A DNA stretch of 64,000 nucleotides from Strigamia acuminata (lineage: Eukaryota > Arthropoda > Chilopoda > Geophilomorpha > Linotaeniidae): positions 222,684 to 286,683 of the forward strand of contig CASHSZ010000007.1 in assembly GCA_949358305.1 (NCBI GenBank), written 5' to 3'. The position numbers and the translations under genes were made by a program. Below the pieces are notes generated by a model that saw only the letters and a list, made by a program, of their open reading frames with translations, was not told the DNA's origin and did no database searches. Below are positions 42,301-51,187 of the stretch, in pieces (the first letter of the stretch is position 1; each line of letters opens with the position of its first letter).

Positions 42301-44203
42301 AGAATCTAGCCCGCCCAATCGACGCGAGCAACTCAGAAATTTTTGGTAATGGGTAGGGGTCGGGTTGGAGACTGGCGTTGACCGTCGAGCGGTAATCACC
42401 GCAGAGTCGGACACTCCCGTCCTTCTTCACCACCGTTACCAACGGGGTGGCCCACTCCGCGAACTGCATCGGTCGAAAAACTCCCTCAGCGACCAAACGG
42501 TCAATTTCCCTCGTAACGGCCGGTCTAAGGGGCAGTGGGACAGGCCTGGGTCGAAAAAACTTTGGTACGGCATCCGTACGCAGCACCAAATCCACCGGAC
42601 TACCTGTATACGTGCCCAAACCCTTCTTGAACACTCCCTGGTACCGCCTCAATAATGCCTTTAATCTGGGGTCAGACTGGCTCCCGGGGCGGCCAGTGGT
42701 CAACTGCTCCACCACAACGCCCCCTGGCTCTCCAACACTGTCCAATAACCCCACTCGAGCTGTCCCGTACACATTTGGCGTAAGAGCGTTGGAAATTGTT
42801 TGCCACCCAAAAAGTGACACTAAGTCTCGCCCCACCAAACTGGGGCCCAATTTCCCCACAATTATAAATTTGACAAACTTGAGTTTTCCTGCAATCAGTA
42901 AATGAACTTGCACGGCTCCCAACACCTCCACCGGTTGGCGTTGATAGGCGTACAACCTCGTAGCGGTCACTCTGATGTCCTGCATGGCGATCAACCCCCT
43001 CGACAGCAGCATATTACAATCATTCACGTTCAGTATGGATAACTCACTTCCAGTATCCAAAAGTAAATCAAAATCCAACGTGTTTACTTGTGCATGAACC
43101 ATCAAGGGTGGCGGACGCCTGCTGGAGCTATTTAACTGGAACAACGCAAAGTCTTCCTCTTCTTGTTCCTGCAATGTGTTGACGGGAACACGACGTTGGC
43201 GCCAGTTTTCCTCCGGCGCGCCACCCGCGCTCGCGCCATCGACATCCGTTGGAAATGAAGGCACCGCACAGCCTTGATCCGCCTCGCCAGTCCTCCTGAC
43301 CCAGTCTCCTCGAAGTCTGCCAGTTGCCTTCTGCAATGGTGCACCCGATGGTCCGAAAAGCGGGTCGTACGGGCAATCTTTGACGAAGTGCGGCCCCCCG
43401 CACCGAAAACACTGTACCGGCGTGCCGTCGCGCTTGAAAGGTCGGCCCGCCTGTGCTCTCGTTGACTCTTGGCGCCCGCGCCAAGGTCGCTGGAAACCGC
43501 TGCCCCGTCCGCCCATCGCTGCTGATGAACCCGCCGGTCTTTGTGGCGTGAACGCTCGTCCGCGCCCTCGCTGGCCATTCCGCCGAAAATCCGCAGTGGT
43601 CTGCAGTACCGCTGCAGACGTCGACGGGGTGCTGTCGGACTCGACCACTGGCAGAGCCTCTTCCTTCCCCTCAGCTGCCATATGGGCCATCTCGTGGGCC
43701 ACCGCTCTTTTAGTGACCTCAAGGACTGACAATGGCATATTTAAAAGGATTTCACGTACCAAAACCGGATTTTTGGCTCCGCGGACCACTTGTTCTACGA
43801 TCGCGTTGTCCATCTCGTCTTTCGTCAGGAAATTGCACCGCTGTGCCATCACTCGTAAGTCTGCAATATATGTGTCCACTGACTCGCCAGGTTTCCTTTT
43901 CTTTGCTCCAAAACGCTGACGTGCCATGTAGGGAGTGTCAACCGTTTTGAAATGCAAATCCACCGCTGCAATCAAAACGTCCAAATCCATGTTTGCCACC
44001 TCCTTCGGGTGTACCAAACGTTTGATTTTGTCGTACATGGGAGTCCCGACAGATGTCAAAAGTAAAGCTACCTGCTTATCCTTATCTACACTATTTAATG
44101 ACACAAACAACACAAACGTTTCCTTCCATGTCAACCATTCTTGCCAAGTTGTGCCTTTAAATGTCGGGAGGTTTCCTAACATTGGTTGCGCCGCCTGCGC
44201 CAT
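39395..44203 (-). CDS. gag-pol: Gypsy-3a gag-pol polyprotein
   Basis: Minus-strand frame from ATG 44201-44203 to TAA 39395-39397, 1,602 codons, no break. Start MAQAAQPMLGN is shared with Gypsy-3b and Gypsy-5. Knuckle CFRCGGPHFVKDC (about 265-277), protease LLDTGSELSIL, RT LDMRHAYQQ and YLDDIL (about 699), RNase H TDASPFG and TDHKPLLG, integrase HEGHPGV, CAVCARNR, HVDYAGP, VSDNGPQF and NGTAEQTV, GPY/F-like KPPWRAGTVTERRG, Ala/Pro-rich linker, SSGEESDEE and tail LYSKEDAERTRLLLKRM. This is the reference copy for judging the defects of Gypsy-3b. Confidence 0.96.
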   Translation of the reverse strand: MAQAAQPMLGNLPTFKGTTWQEWLTWKETFVLFVSLNSVDKDKQVALLLTSVGTPMYDKIKRLVHPKEVANMDLDVLIAAVDLHFKTVDTPYMARQRFGAKKRKPGESVDTYIADLRVMAQRCNFLTKDEMDNAIVEQVVRGAKNPVLVREILLNMPLSVLEVTKRAVAHEMAHMAAEGKEEALPVVESDSTPSTSAAVLQTTADFRRNGQRGRGRAFTPQRPAGSSAAMGGRGSGFQRPWRGRQESTRAQAGRPFKRDGTPVQCFRCGGPHFVKDCPYDPLFGPSGAPLQKATGRLRGDWVRRTGEADQGCAVPSFPTDVDGASAGGAPEENWRQRRVPVNTLQEQEEEDFALFQLNSSSRRPPPLMVHAQVNTLDFDLLLDTGSELSILNVNDCNMLLSRGLIAMQDIRVTATRLYAYQRQPVEVLGAVQVHLLIAGKLKFVKFIIVGKLGPSLVGRDLVSLFGWQTISNALTPNVYGTARVGLLDSVGEPGGVVVEQLTTGRPGSQSDPRLKALLRRYQGVFKKGLGTYTGSPVDLVLRTDAVPKFFRPRPVPLPLRPAVTREIDRLVAEGVFRPMQFAEWATPLVTVVKKDGSVRLCGDYRSTVNASLQPDPYPLPKISELLASIGRARFFSLLDMRHAYQQIPLSTRSAEIAAVNTEKGVMAVTRLPFGTMPSAGRFQRIIVMVLDGVVRIFIYLDDILIATWTLEEHFEVLEEVFKRLASKGLRLALEKCLFCKLKLDFLGFTVSERGVQPITSKIEAVVAIPPPADVKQLRTFLGMVAFYAVFVHKLADFAAPLYELLCTDAIWSWNRRRQEAFDAIKRALTTAPILTFYDLQRPLSVATDASPFGVGAVLAHIGQNDQELPVAYASRSLTKAEINYAQIDKEALAVVFAVKKFHVYLMGRPFVIFTDHKPLLGILGPDRPIPLVISPRMLRWALMLAAYEYRLVYRRGEQNQNADTLSRFPVEVAREEAEEWPLFLVELEREELLLAADVARATGADLDLTRVVAAVRSGDPQLINGLRDYVVKFYELTIVAGVLMWGDRVVMPTALRQKMLRLLHEGHPGVVTMKKRARSVVWWPAMTTQIVTFVQACAVCARNRILPPRAVPISWPRAEEPWARVHVDYAGPIQKRMVLVVVDAFSGWVEARAVTTATSASTILILRRIFSSFGLPHLLVSDNGPQFASREFASFLAKNGIDHIFSPPYHPQSNGTAEQTVRWVKDKLAKFTQGDLELRLLRLILFQHANYRSRNNDTPAMNFLGRQLFTHIDLVRPRVGTGAPTSASRCRIFAVGDLIWFRSFPETKPPWRAGTVTERRGELVYALKDADTGRIQVRHLNHLISRRETGVVSGEEIVNIIPQVAPAEEERLPTRFLRRAHQVQQLLPAPPVSQPVIRQAASPTAAMPQAATMSPPGTPQAAAAAMPRVEQVVMPTPPTVQALPAVEPTLPLIAALPQVPTTVPAAVDDQQAIVSPRVEREVAQRTRTRATRNVEVNYKDLSSGEESDEEGATMANYHNLPPSRPPKRGLKVAEMVRLEPVADPTQPGPSSAADSAVREPPHVSVSARKASKASAEPPQLYSKEDAERTRLLLKRMADKNKQ

Positions 44204-44625
44204 TCGAATCAGGCTTCGCCACGCGGCTTCTCTTCAAAAATCGATTCGAGCAGCCGTTCTTCGTGCCGCCTTCACTCGACACGCCGGGTACAAACCGCAA
44301 CACGTCGCCGTATGTACCGTGTACAACGTTCTCGTGGCCGCAACTCTCCAGTCGGCCTCTCTGTCGTCGCGTGACTCGCCTTCGAAAATCACAATCGTCG
44401 CAGCTTTTTCTTCCCAATTCTCGTCCAGGCAACACCCGGCGCGGCTCGCAGCTCGCTGCTGTGCCCACTGTGGCAACTGTCGTCGCTTGTCAGCCGAGTT
44501 CTCTCTCGAACGCGTCGCCGACTCAAAAAACGGCCCAAAAACGGCCAAAAACGGACCAAACTCACAGTTGGGAGAATGCCACTCCACACTCTCCTTGCTC
44601 AGTTAACGTGGCGCCCGTCCCGACA
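44204..44625 (-). other. Gypsy-3a leader
   Basis: 422-bp leader; GTGAGT complement at 44560-44565. It lacks the 130-bp repeat of families 1 and 2. Confidence 0.65.
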
Positions 44626-44637
44626 TCGTGGATACCA
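44626..44637 (-). promoter_or_regulatory. Gypsy-3a primer-binding site
   Basis: TCGTGGATACCA on the plus strand, one base from the LTR. Confidence 0.7.
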
Positions 44638-44638
44638 C

Positions 44639-44854
44639 TGATGTGTCCTGTCTCTTCTCAAGAACAAACATTGATTTCATAGGAGAAAACTCATGCACAA
44701 CTCTCGTTTATTCATTACATTCATATTCTGAGTTCTAGAACTTAAGTCACTATGGTTACAAAAGCATTGTCTGACAAATCCATTATTATTAATTACAATT
44801 GCTTGTATCTTAACATCATCAGATTGTTACACACTAATTAGGCTAAACACTGCA
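44639..44854 (-). repeat. Gypsy-3a 5' LTR
   Basis: 216 bp, near-identical to 38986-39201. Confidence 0.95.
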
Positions 44855-45222
44855 ATTTTGTCAAATTTTGTCAAAATCCGTTAAAATCCGACAAAATCCG
44901 TCAAATTTTGTCAAAATCCGTCAAATTCCGTCAAATTCCGTCAAAATCCGTCAAAATCCGTCAAATTCCGTCAAAATCCGTCAAATTTTGTCAAATTCCG
45001 TCAAATTTTGTCAAATTCCGTCAAATTTTGTCAAATTTTGTCAAAATCCGTCAAAATCCGTCAAATTCCGTCAAATTCCGTCAAAATCCGTCAAATTTTG
45101 TCAAAATCCGTCAAATTCCGTCAAAATCCGTCAAATTCCGTCAAATTTTGTCAAATTTCGTCAAAATTTGTCAAAATCCGTCAAAATCCGTCAAATTTTG
45201 TCAAATTTTGTCAAATTCCGTC
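44855..45222 (+). repeat. 10-bp satellite block S3
   Basis: About 37 monomers; begins with the ATTTT target copy of Gypsy-3a and ends with CCGTC, the target copy of Gypsy-2del. Includes rare forms such as AAAATCCGTT and AAAATCCGAC near its left end. Confidence 0.98.
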
Positions 45223-45438
45223 TGAATCGTTCCACACGGCAATAACTCAGACATTTCACATTAGAGCTCCTTTCACAGCTGTACTCATTTATTCAACTCA
45301 ATTTATACATTGCATTCCAGAACTTGGTTGCTCTGGTTACATCATATTGTTTGCCGCGGCAATTATCAATTATTGTAATCAACAGAAAGACTCAAAACAT
45401 TGTTATCAATTTAAAGTCAATTAGTGCACAACACTGCA
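45223..45438 (-). repeat. Gypsy-2del 3' LTR
   Basis: 216 bp, TGAATCGTTCC...CACTGCA on the plus strand; contains the palindrome TTGCCGCGGCAA. Confidence 0.95.
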
Positions 45439-45548
45439 TTCCTCCCCAAATACAAACTTCATTTGTAATTCTGAACATTTCAATTTTTTTGTTTGAAATC
45501 AATAAATATTCCCAATTTAAAATAGCTTAACCAAAAATGCGATTCTGC

Positions 45549-47269
45549 CTATTCTTTGTTCCTATCGGCCATCCTACGTAGCAACAGGCGCGTGCGCTCC
45601 GCGTCTTCCTTGCTATATAGCTGTGTTGGCTCAGTGCTGGTCTTCCTTGTAGGTACACCAGTACGCGGTGCCTCTCTCGCTGGAGGATTCGCCGCTGAAC
45701 TCGGGCCTGGCTGGTCTGGGTCCGTTACAGGTTCCAGATGGACCATTTCCGCCACCTTCAGCCCTCGCTTTGGTGGTCTCGCGGGTGGCAAGTTGTGGTA
45801 GTTTGGCATCACGGTATCACTCTCATCATCCTCCTCCCCCGACGACAGCTCTCTGTAATTCACATCCACGTTCCTGGTCGCTCGCGTGCGCACTCTCTGG
45901 GGTGGGTCGTGCGCGATTTGACGTGGGGGAATTGATTGCTGCTCGTCGATCGCTGCTTGGGGGATCATCAGGGCTTGTGGTGTCGTGGGGGTGGGGGTTG
46001 GAACCGGCCCTCCTGTAGGTGTGCCCGGCGACGTCGGAGGTGTTGTGACTGGTACCGGCGCCGCCGCCGCTGGCAGAATCGCCTGCGCTATCGTCGCTGG
46101 TGGAGTCGTCTGGGTCGGAGTCGCTGTCGCGGCCTGCAAGGTCATCGCCTGTGCACTCGGCGCTTGGAGGACCACTGCTGAAGCCGCCACCGTCGTTGGC
46201 AACAACCGCTGTCCCTGTCGCCGCCGATTCAGATACTGCGGTGGTGGTTGGGTCTCCAAACTTGGTCCAACTCGCTGCTCCAACTCCGCTGCGTTCTCTG
46301 CAGGAGCTGCCGTGCTCTCAATTCTTGCAATGAGGTGATTCACGTGCCGCACCACGATCCGCCCCGACTCTGCATCCTTCAGTGCATAAACGAGATCACC
46401 ACGCCGTTCTGTCACCGTCCCAGCTCTCCATGGTGGCTTGGTTGTTGGAAACGACCGAAACCACACCAAATCGCCAACCAGGAATGCTCTGAAATGAAAA
46501 TTAGTTTCGCCGCGCACTGTGCCTAATCTGGGGCGCACTAAATCGATGTGTGTGAACAGCTGCCTCCCCAGAAAGTTCATGGCGGGTGTCTCGTTGTTCC
46601 TACTCTTAAAGTTTGCGTGCTGAAAAAGTATCAACCGCAAAAGTCTCAGTTCCAGGTCTCCTTGGGTAAATTTCGCCAGTTTATCTTTAACCCACCGGAC
46701 AGCCTGCTCAGCCGTGCCGTTAGATTGTGGATGGTACGGCGGAGAGAAGATGTGTTTGATGCCATTTTTTGCCAAAAATGATGCGAACTCTCTAGAACTG
46801 AACTGGGGGCCATTGTCGCTCACTAACAGGTGTGGCAACCCAAAGGAGCTGAAAATCCGTCGCAACACCAAAATTGTCGATGCCGACGTTGCCACCGTCA
46901 CCACTCGCGCCTCCACCCACCCAGAAAACGCGTCTACCAGTACCAGCACCATCTTTTTCTGGATGGGTCCGGCGTAATCAATGTGAATGCGCGCCCACGG
47001 TTCCTCCGCGCGCGGCCACGAAATAGGAATTGCCCTCGCTGGCAGGACTCTATTTTGAGCGCAAACAGCACAGGCTTGCACGAAAGTCACAATTTGTGGT
47101 GTCATGGCTGGCCACCAAACCACACTCCGGGCTCGCTTCTTCATAGTCACGATCCCGGGGTGGCCCTCGTGGAGCAGCCGCAGCATCTTTTGCCGCAAGC
47201 TCAAAGGCACCACCACGCGGTCGCCCCACATCAGCACACCAGCCACAACGTTGAACTCCTCAAACTTCA
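45549..47269 (-). pseudogene. Gypsy-2del integrase and C-terminal region
   Basis: Minus-strand frame ending TAG 45549-45551. It resumes just after the deletion junction at KFEEFNVVAGVLMWGD and keeps the full integrase zinc site (HEGHPGI, CAVCAQNR), D,D35E core, GPY/F-like module, linker and charged tail. It is out of frame with the gag fragment upstream and has no start of its own. Confidence 0.9.
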
Positions 47270-47802
47270 TCTTTGCTTTCGGCCGCCATGTGCGCCATCT
47301 CGTGCGCCACCGCACGTTTCGTCACCTCCAAAACGGTCAACGGCATGTTGAGCAAAATTTCGCGCACCAAAACTGGGTTTTTGATGCCGCGAACCACCTG
47401 CTCGACTATTGCGTTGTCGGTCTCGTCCTTCGTCAAAAAGTTGCAACGTTGTGCCAACACGCGCAGGTCAGCGATATACGTGTCCACCGACTCTCCTTGC
47501 TTGCGTCTCTTTGCCCCAAATTGCTGGCGTGCCATGTACGGCGTATCAACGGTTTTGAAGTGCAAATCGACCGCCTCGACGATCGCCTCCAAACCGAGCG
47601 TCGCTATCTCCTTCGGGTGCAGCAACCTTTTAATTTTATCGTACATCGGTGTCCCCACCGTGGTCAAGAGAAGCGCCGCTTGCTTGTCCTTCTCGACATC
47701 GTTCAATTTCACGTATTGAACCAACATTTCTTTCCACGTGAGCCATTCCTGCCACGTCGCTCCTTTGAACGGCGGGAGGTTCCCTAACATGGGTTGCGCC
47801 AT
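47265..47802 (-). pseudogene. gag: Gypsy-2del truncated gag
   Basis: ATG 47800-47802 (MAQPMLGNLPPF) through AESKDE, about 178 codons of normal gag, then the deletion junction. The reading frame closes within a few codons (47260). The junction carries the five shared bases CTTCA (TGAAG on the coding strand) at 47265-47269. Zinc knuckle, protease, RT and RNase H are removed. Confidence 0.9.
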
Positions 47803-48300
47803 GGCTCACTCAAAATCGACTTATTACGTGACTTATCTTCACAATTCTCGCTCGGAACTGAGTTGTCCTCGAACTTCCCGTTCGAAATTCGACCTATCTT
47901 CGAAATTCTCGTTCGAAATTCCCGCTTTCGAATCGTTCTTGCGATTCGTCCTCGAAAATCGTTTTTGAAAATCGGTTTTTCGCCTCGTCCCACTGACGTG
48001 AAGCTTCTCTGCAATGTCACGAAACGTTGCCTCGACGATCGTCGCTCGTCTGCGACTTCAACGGAATTGACGGCCGAAATCGACCCAAATCGTCTCCAAA
48101 ATCGCTTTTTTGCCTCGTCCCAGTGGCGTAAGGCTTCCCTGCGATACTACGAACGTTGTCGCGACGATCGTCGCTCGTCTGCGACTTCCACGGGATTGCC
48201 GGGCGAAAATCGACCCAAAACACGGCCGAAAATACACAAAATCGCGATTAATGTCCAATAACTACTCACAGTCTCAGATATTGCGGCGCTCGTCCGCAAA
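47803..48300 (-). other. Gypsy-2del leader
   Basis: 498-bp leader with the 130-bp direct-repeat region; GTGAGT complement at 48264-48269. Confidence 0.65.
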
Positions 48301-48312
48301 TCGTGGATACCA
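48301..48312 (-). promoter_or_regulatory. Gypsy-2del primer-binding site
   Basis: TCGTGGATACCA on the plus strand, one base from the LTR at 48314. Confidence 0.7.
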
Positions 48313-48313
48313 T

Positions 48314-48529
48314 TGAATCGTTCCACACGGCAATAACTCAGACATTTCACATTAGAGCTCCTTTCACAGCTGTACTCATTTATTCAACTCAATTTATACA
48401 TTGCATTCCAGAACTTGGTTGCTCTGGTTACATCATATTGTTTGCCGCGGCAATTATCAATTATTGTAGTCAACAGAAAGACTCAAAACATTGTTATCAA
48501 TTTAAAGTCAATTAGTGCAAAACACTGCA
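48314..48529 (-). repeat. Gypsy-2del 5' LTR
   Basis: 216 bp, near-identical to 45223-45438. Confidence 0.95.
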
Positions 48530-50460
48530 CCGTTAAATTCCGTCAAATTTTGTCAAAATCCGTCAAAATCCGTCAAATTCCGTCAAAATCCGTCAAATTT
48601 TGTCAAATTCCGTCAAATTTTGTCAAAATCCGTCAAAATCCGTCAAATTATGTCACGTTCCGTCAAATTCCGTCAAAATCCGTCAAAATCCGTCAAAATC
48701 CGTCAAAATCCGTCAAAATCCGTCAAAATCCGTCAAATTCCGTCAAATTCCGTCAAATTTTGTCAAATTTTGTCAAAATCCGTCAAAATCCGTCAAAATC
48801 CGTCAAATTTTGTCAAAATCCATCAAATTCCGTCAAATTCCGTCAAAATCCGTCAAAATCCGTCAAATTCCGTCAAAATCCGTCAAATTTTGTCAAATTC
48901 CGTCAAATTTTGTCAAATTTTGTCAAAATCCGTCAAAATCCGTCAAATTCCGTCAAATTCCGTCAAAATCCGTCAAATTTTGTCAAAATCCGTCAAATTC
49001 CGTCAAAATCCGTCAAATTCCGTCAAATTTTGTCAAATTTCGTCAAAATTTGTCAAAATCCGTCAAAATCCGTCAAATTTTGTCAAATTTTGTCAAATTC
49101 CGTCAAATTCCGTCAAATTCCGTCAAATTCCGTCAAAATCTGTCAAAATCCGTCAAATTCCGTCAAAATCCATCAAATTTTGTCAAAATTCGTCAAATTC
49201 CGTCAAATTTTGTCAAATTCCGTCAAATTTTGTCACATTCCGTCAAATTCCGTCAAAATCCGCCAAAATCCGCCAAAATCCGTCAAATTCCGTCAAATTT
49301 TGTCAAAATCCGTCAAAATCCGTCAAAATCCGTCAAATTCCGTCAAAATCCGCCAAATTCCGTCAAATTCCGTCAAAATCCGTCAAAATCCGTCAAAATC
49401 CGTCAAATTCCGTCAAATTCCGTCAAAATCCGTCAAATTTTGTCAAAATCCGTCAAATTCCGTCAAATTCCGTCAAATTCCGTCAAAATCCGTCAAAATC
49501 CGTCAAATTCCGTCAAATTTTGTCAAATTCCGTCAAATTCTGTCAAATTCCGTCAAATTCCGTCAAAATCCATCAAAATCCGTCAAATTCCGTCAAATTT
49601 TGTCAAAATCCGTCAAAATCCGTCAAATTCCGTCAAATTCCGTCAAATTTTGTCAAAATCCGTCAAAATCCGTCAAAATCCGTCAAATTCCGTCAAATTC
49701 CGTCAAAATCCGTCAAATTTTGTCAAAATCCGTCAAATTCCGTCAAAATCCGTCAAATTCCGTCAAAATCTGTCAAAATCCGTCAAATTCCGTCAAAATC
49801 CATCAAATTTTGTCAAAATCCGTCAAATTCCGTCAAATTTTGTCAAATTCCGTCAAATTCCGTCAAATTCCGTCAAATTCCGTCAAAATCCGTCAAATTC
49901 CATCAAATTCCGTCAAAATCTGTCAAAATCCGTCAAAATCCGTCAAATTTTGTCAAAATCCGTCAAATTTCGTCAAAATTTTGTCAAAATCCGTCAAATT
50001 TCGTCAAATTCCGTCAAATTCCGTCAAAATCTGTCAAAATCCGTCAAATTCCGTCAAAATCCATCAAATTTTGTCAAAATCCGTCAAAATCCATCAAATT
50101 TTGTCAAAATCCGTCAAATTCCGTCAAATTTTGTCAAATTCCGTCAAATTCCGTCAAATTCCGTCAAATTCCGTCAAAATCCATCAAAATCCGTCAAATT
50201 CCGTCAAATTTTGTCAAAATCCGTCAAAACGTCAAATTCCGTCAAATTCCGTCAAATTCCGTCAAATTTTGTCAAAATCCGTCAAAATCCGTCAAAATCC
50301 GTCAAATTCCGTCAAATTCCGTCAAAATCCGTCAAAATTTGTCAAAATCCGTCAAAATCCGTCAAATTTTGTCAAATTTTGTCAAATTCCGTCAAATTCC
50401 GTCAAATTTTGTCAAAATCCGTCAAAATCCGTCAAATTTTGTCACATTCCGTCAAATTCC
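48530..50460 (+). repeat. 10-bp satellite block S4
   Basis: Largest block after S2. Shares the 11-bp monomer context (about 49971-49985) and the 8-bp AAAACGTC monomer (50225-50232) with S2 and S6, which points to duplication of longer stretches inside the array. Ends with ATTCC, the target copy of Gypsy-2a. Confidence 0.98.
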
Positions 50461-50676
50461 TGCAGTGTTTTGCACTAATTGACTTTAAATTGATAACAAT
50501 GTTTTGAGTCTTTCTGTTGATTACAATAATTGATAATTGCCGCGGCAAACAATATGATGTAACCAGAGCAACCAAGTTCTGGAATGCAATGTATAAATTG
50601 AGTGGAATAAATGAGTACAGCTGTGAAAGGAGCTCTAATGTGAAATGTCTGAGTTATTGCCGTGTGGAACGATTCA
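50461..50676 (+). repeat. Gypsy-2a 5' LTR
   Basis: 216 bp, TGCAGTGTTTTGCACTAATTG start. Palindrome TTGCCGCGGCAA, hairpin CCAGA (50563-50567) / TCTGG (50578-50582), and AATAAA around 50606. Confidence 0.95.
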
Positions 50677-50677
50677 A

Positions 50678-50689
50678 TGGTATCCACGA
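50678..50689 (+). promoter_or_regulatory. Gypsy-2a primer-binding site
   Basis: TGGTATCCACGA one base after the LTR; leader GTGAGT at 50721-50726. Confidence 0.7.
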
Positions 50690-51187
50690 TTTGCGGACGA
50701 GCGCCGCAATATCTGAGACTGTGAGTAGTTATTGGACATTAATCGCGATTTTGTGTATTTTCGGCCGTGTTTTGGGTCGATTTTCGCCCGGCGATCCCGT
50801 GGAAGTCGCAGACGAGCGACGATCGTCGCGACAACGTTCGTAGTATCGCAGGGAAGCCTTACGCCACTGGGACGAGGCAAAAAAGCGATTTTGGAGACGA
50901 TTTGGGTCGATTTCGGCCGTCAATTCCGTTGAAGTCGCAGACGAGCGACGATCGTCGAGGCAACGTTTCGTGACATTGCAGAGAAGCTTCACGTCAGTGG
51001 GACGAGGCGAAAAACCAATTTTCGAAAACGATTTTCGAGGACGAATCGCAAGAACGATTCGAAAGCGGGAATTTCGAACGAGAATTTCGAAGATAGGTCG
51101 AATTTCGAACGGGAAGTTCGAGGACAACTCAGTTCCGAGCGAGAATTGTGAAGATAAGTCACGTAATAAGTCGATTTTGAGTGAGCC
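50690..51187 (+). other. Gypsy-2a leader
   Basis: 498-bp leader with the imperfect direct repeat shared with family 1, plus shorter repeats of TTCGAACG/AATTTCGA type near 51060-51130. Confidence 0.65.

Larger units (their letters stand above)
38986..44854 (-). mobile_element. Gypsy-3a, intact Ty3/gypsy element in satellite
   Basis: 5,869 bp, two 216-bp LTRs with about two differences by eye, flanked by ATTTT (38981-38985 and 44855-44859). Uninterrupted gag-pol; a likely autonomous copy. Same family as Gypsy-3b, in opposite orientation. Confidence 0.96.
45223..48529 (-). mobile_element. Gypsy-2del, internally deleted Ty3/gypsy element
   Basis: 3,307 bp, two 216-bp LTRs (about two differences by eye), flanked by CCGTC (45218-45222) and CCGTT (48530-48534), a target duplication with one change. 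It equals Gypsy-2a (5,856 bp) minus exactly 2,549 bp. Primer site, leader, polypurine tract and both LTRs are kept, so it could be mobilised in trans. Confidence 0.94.
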
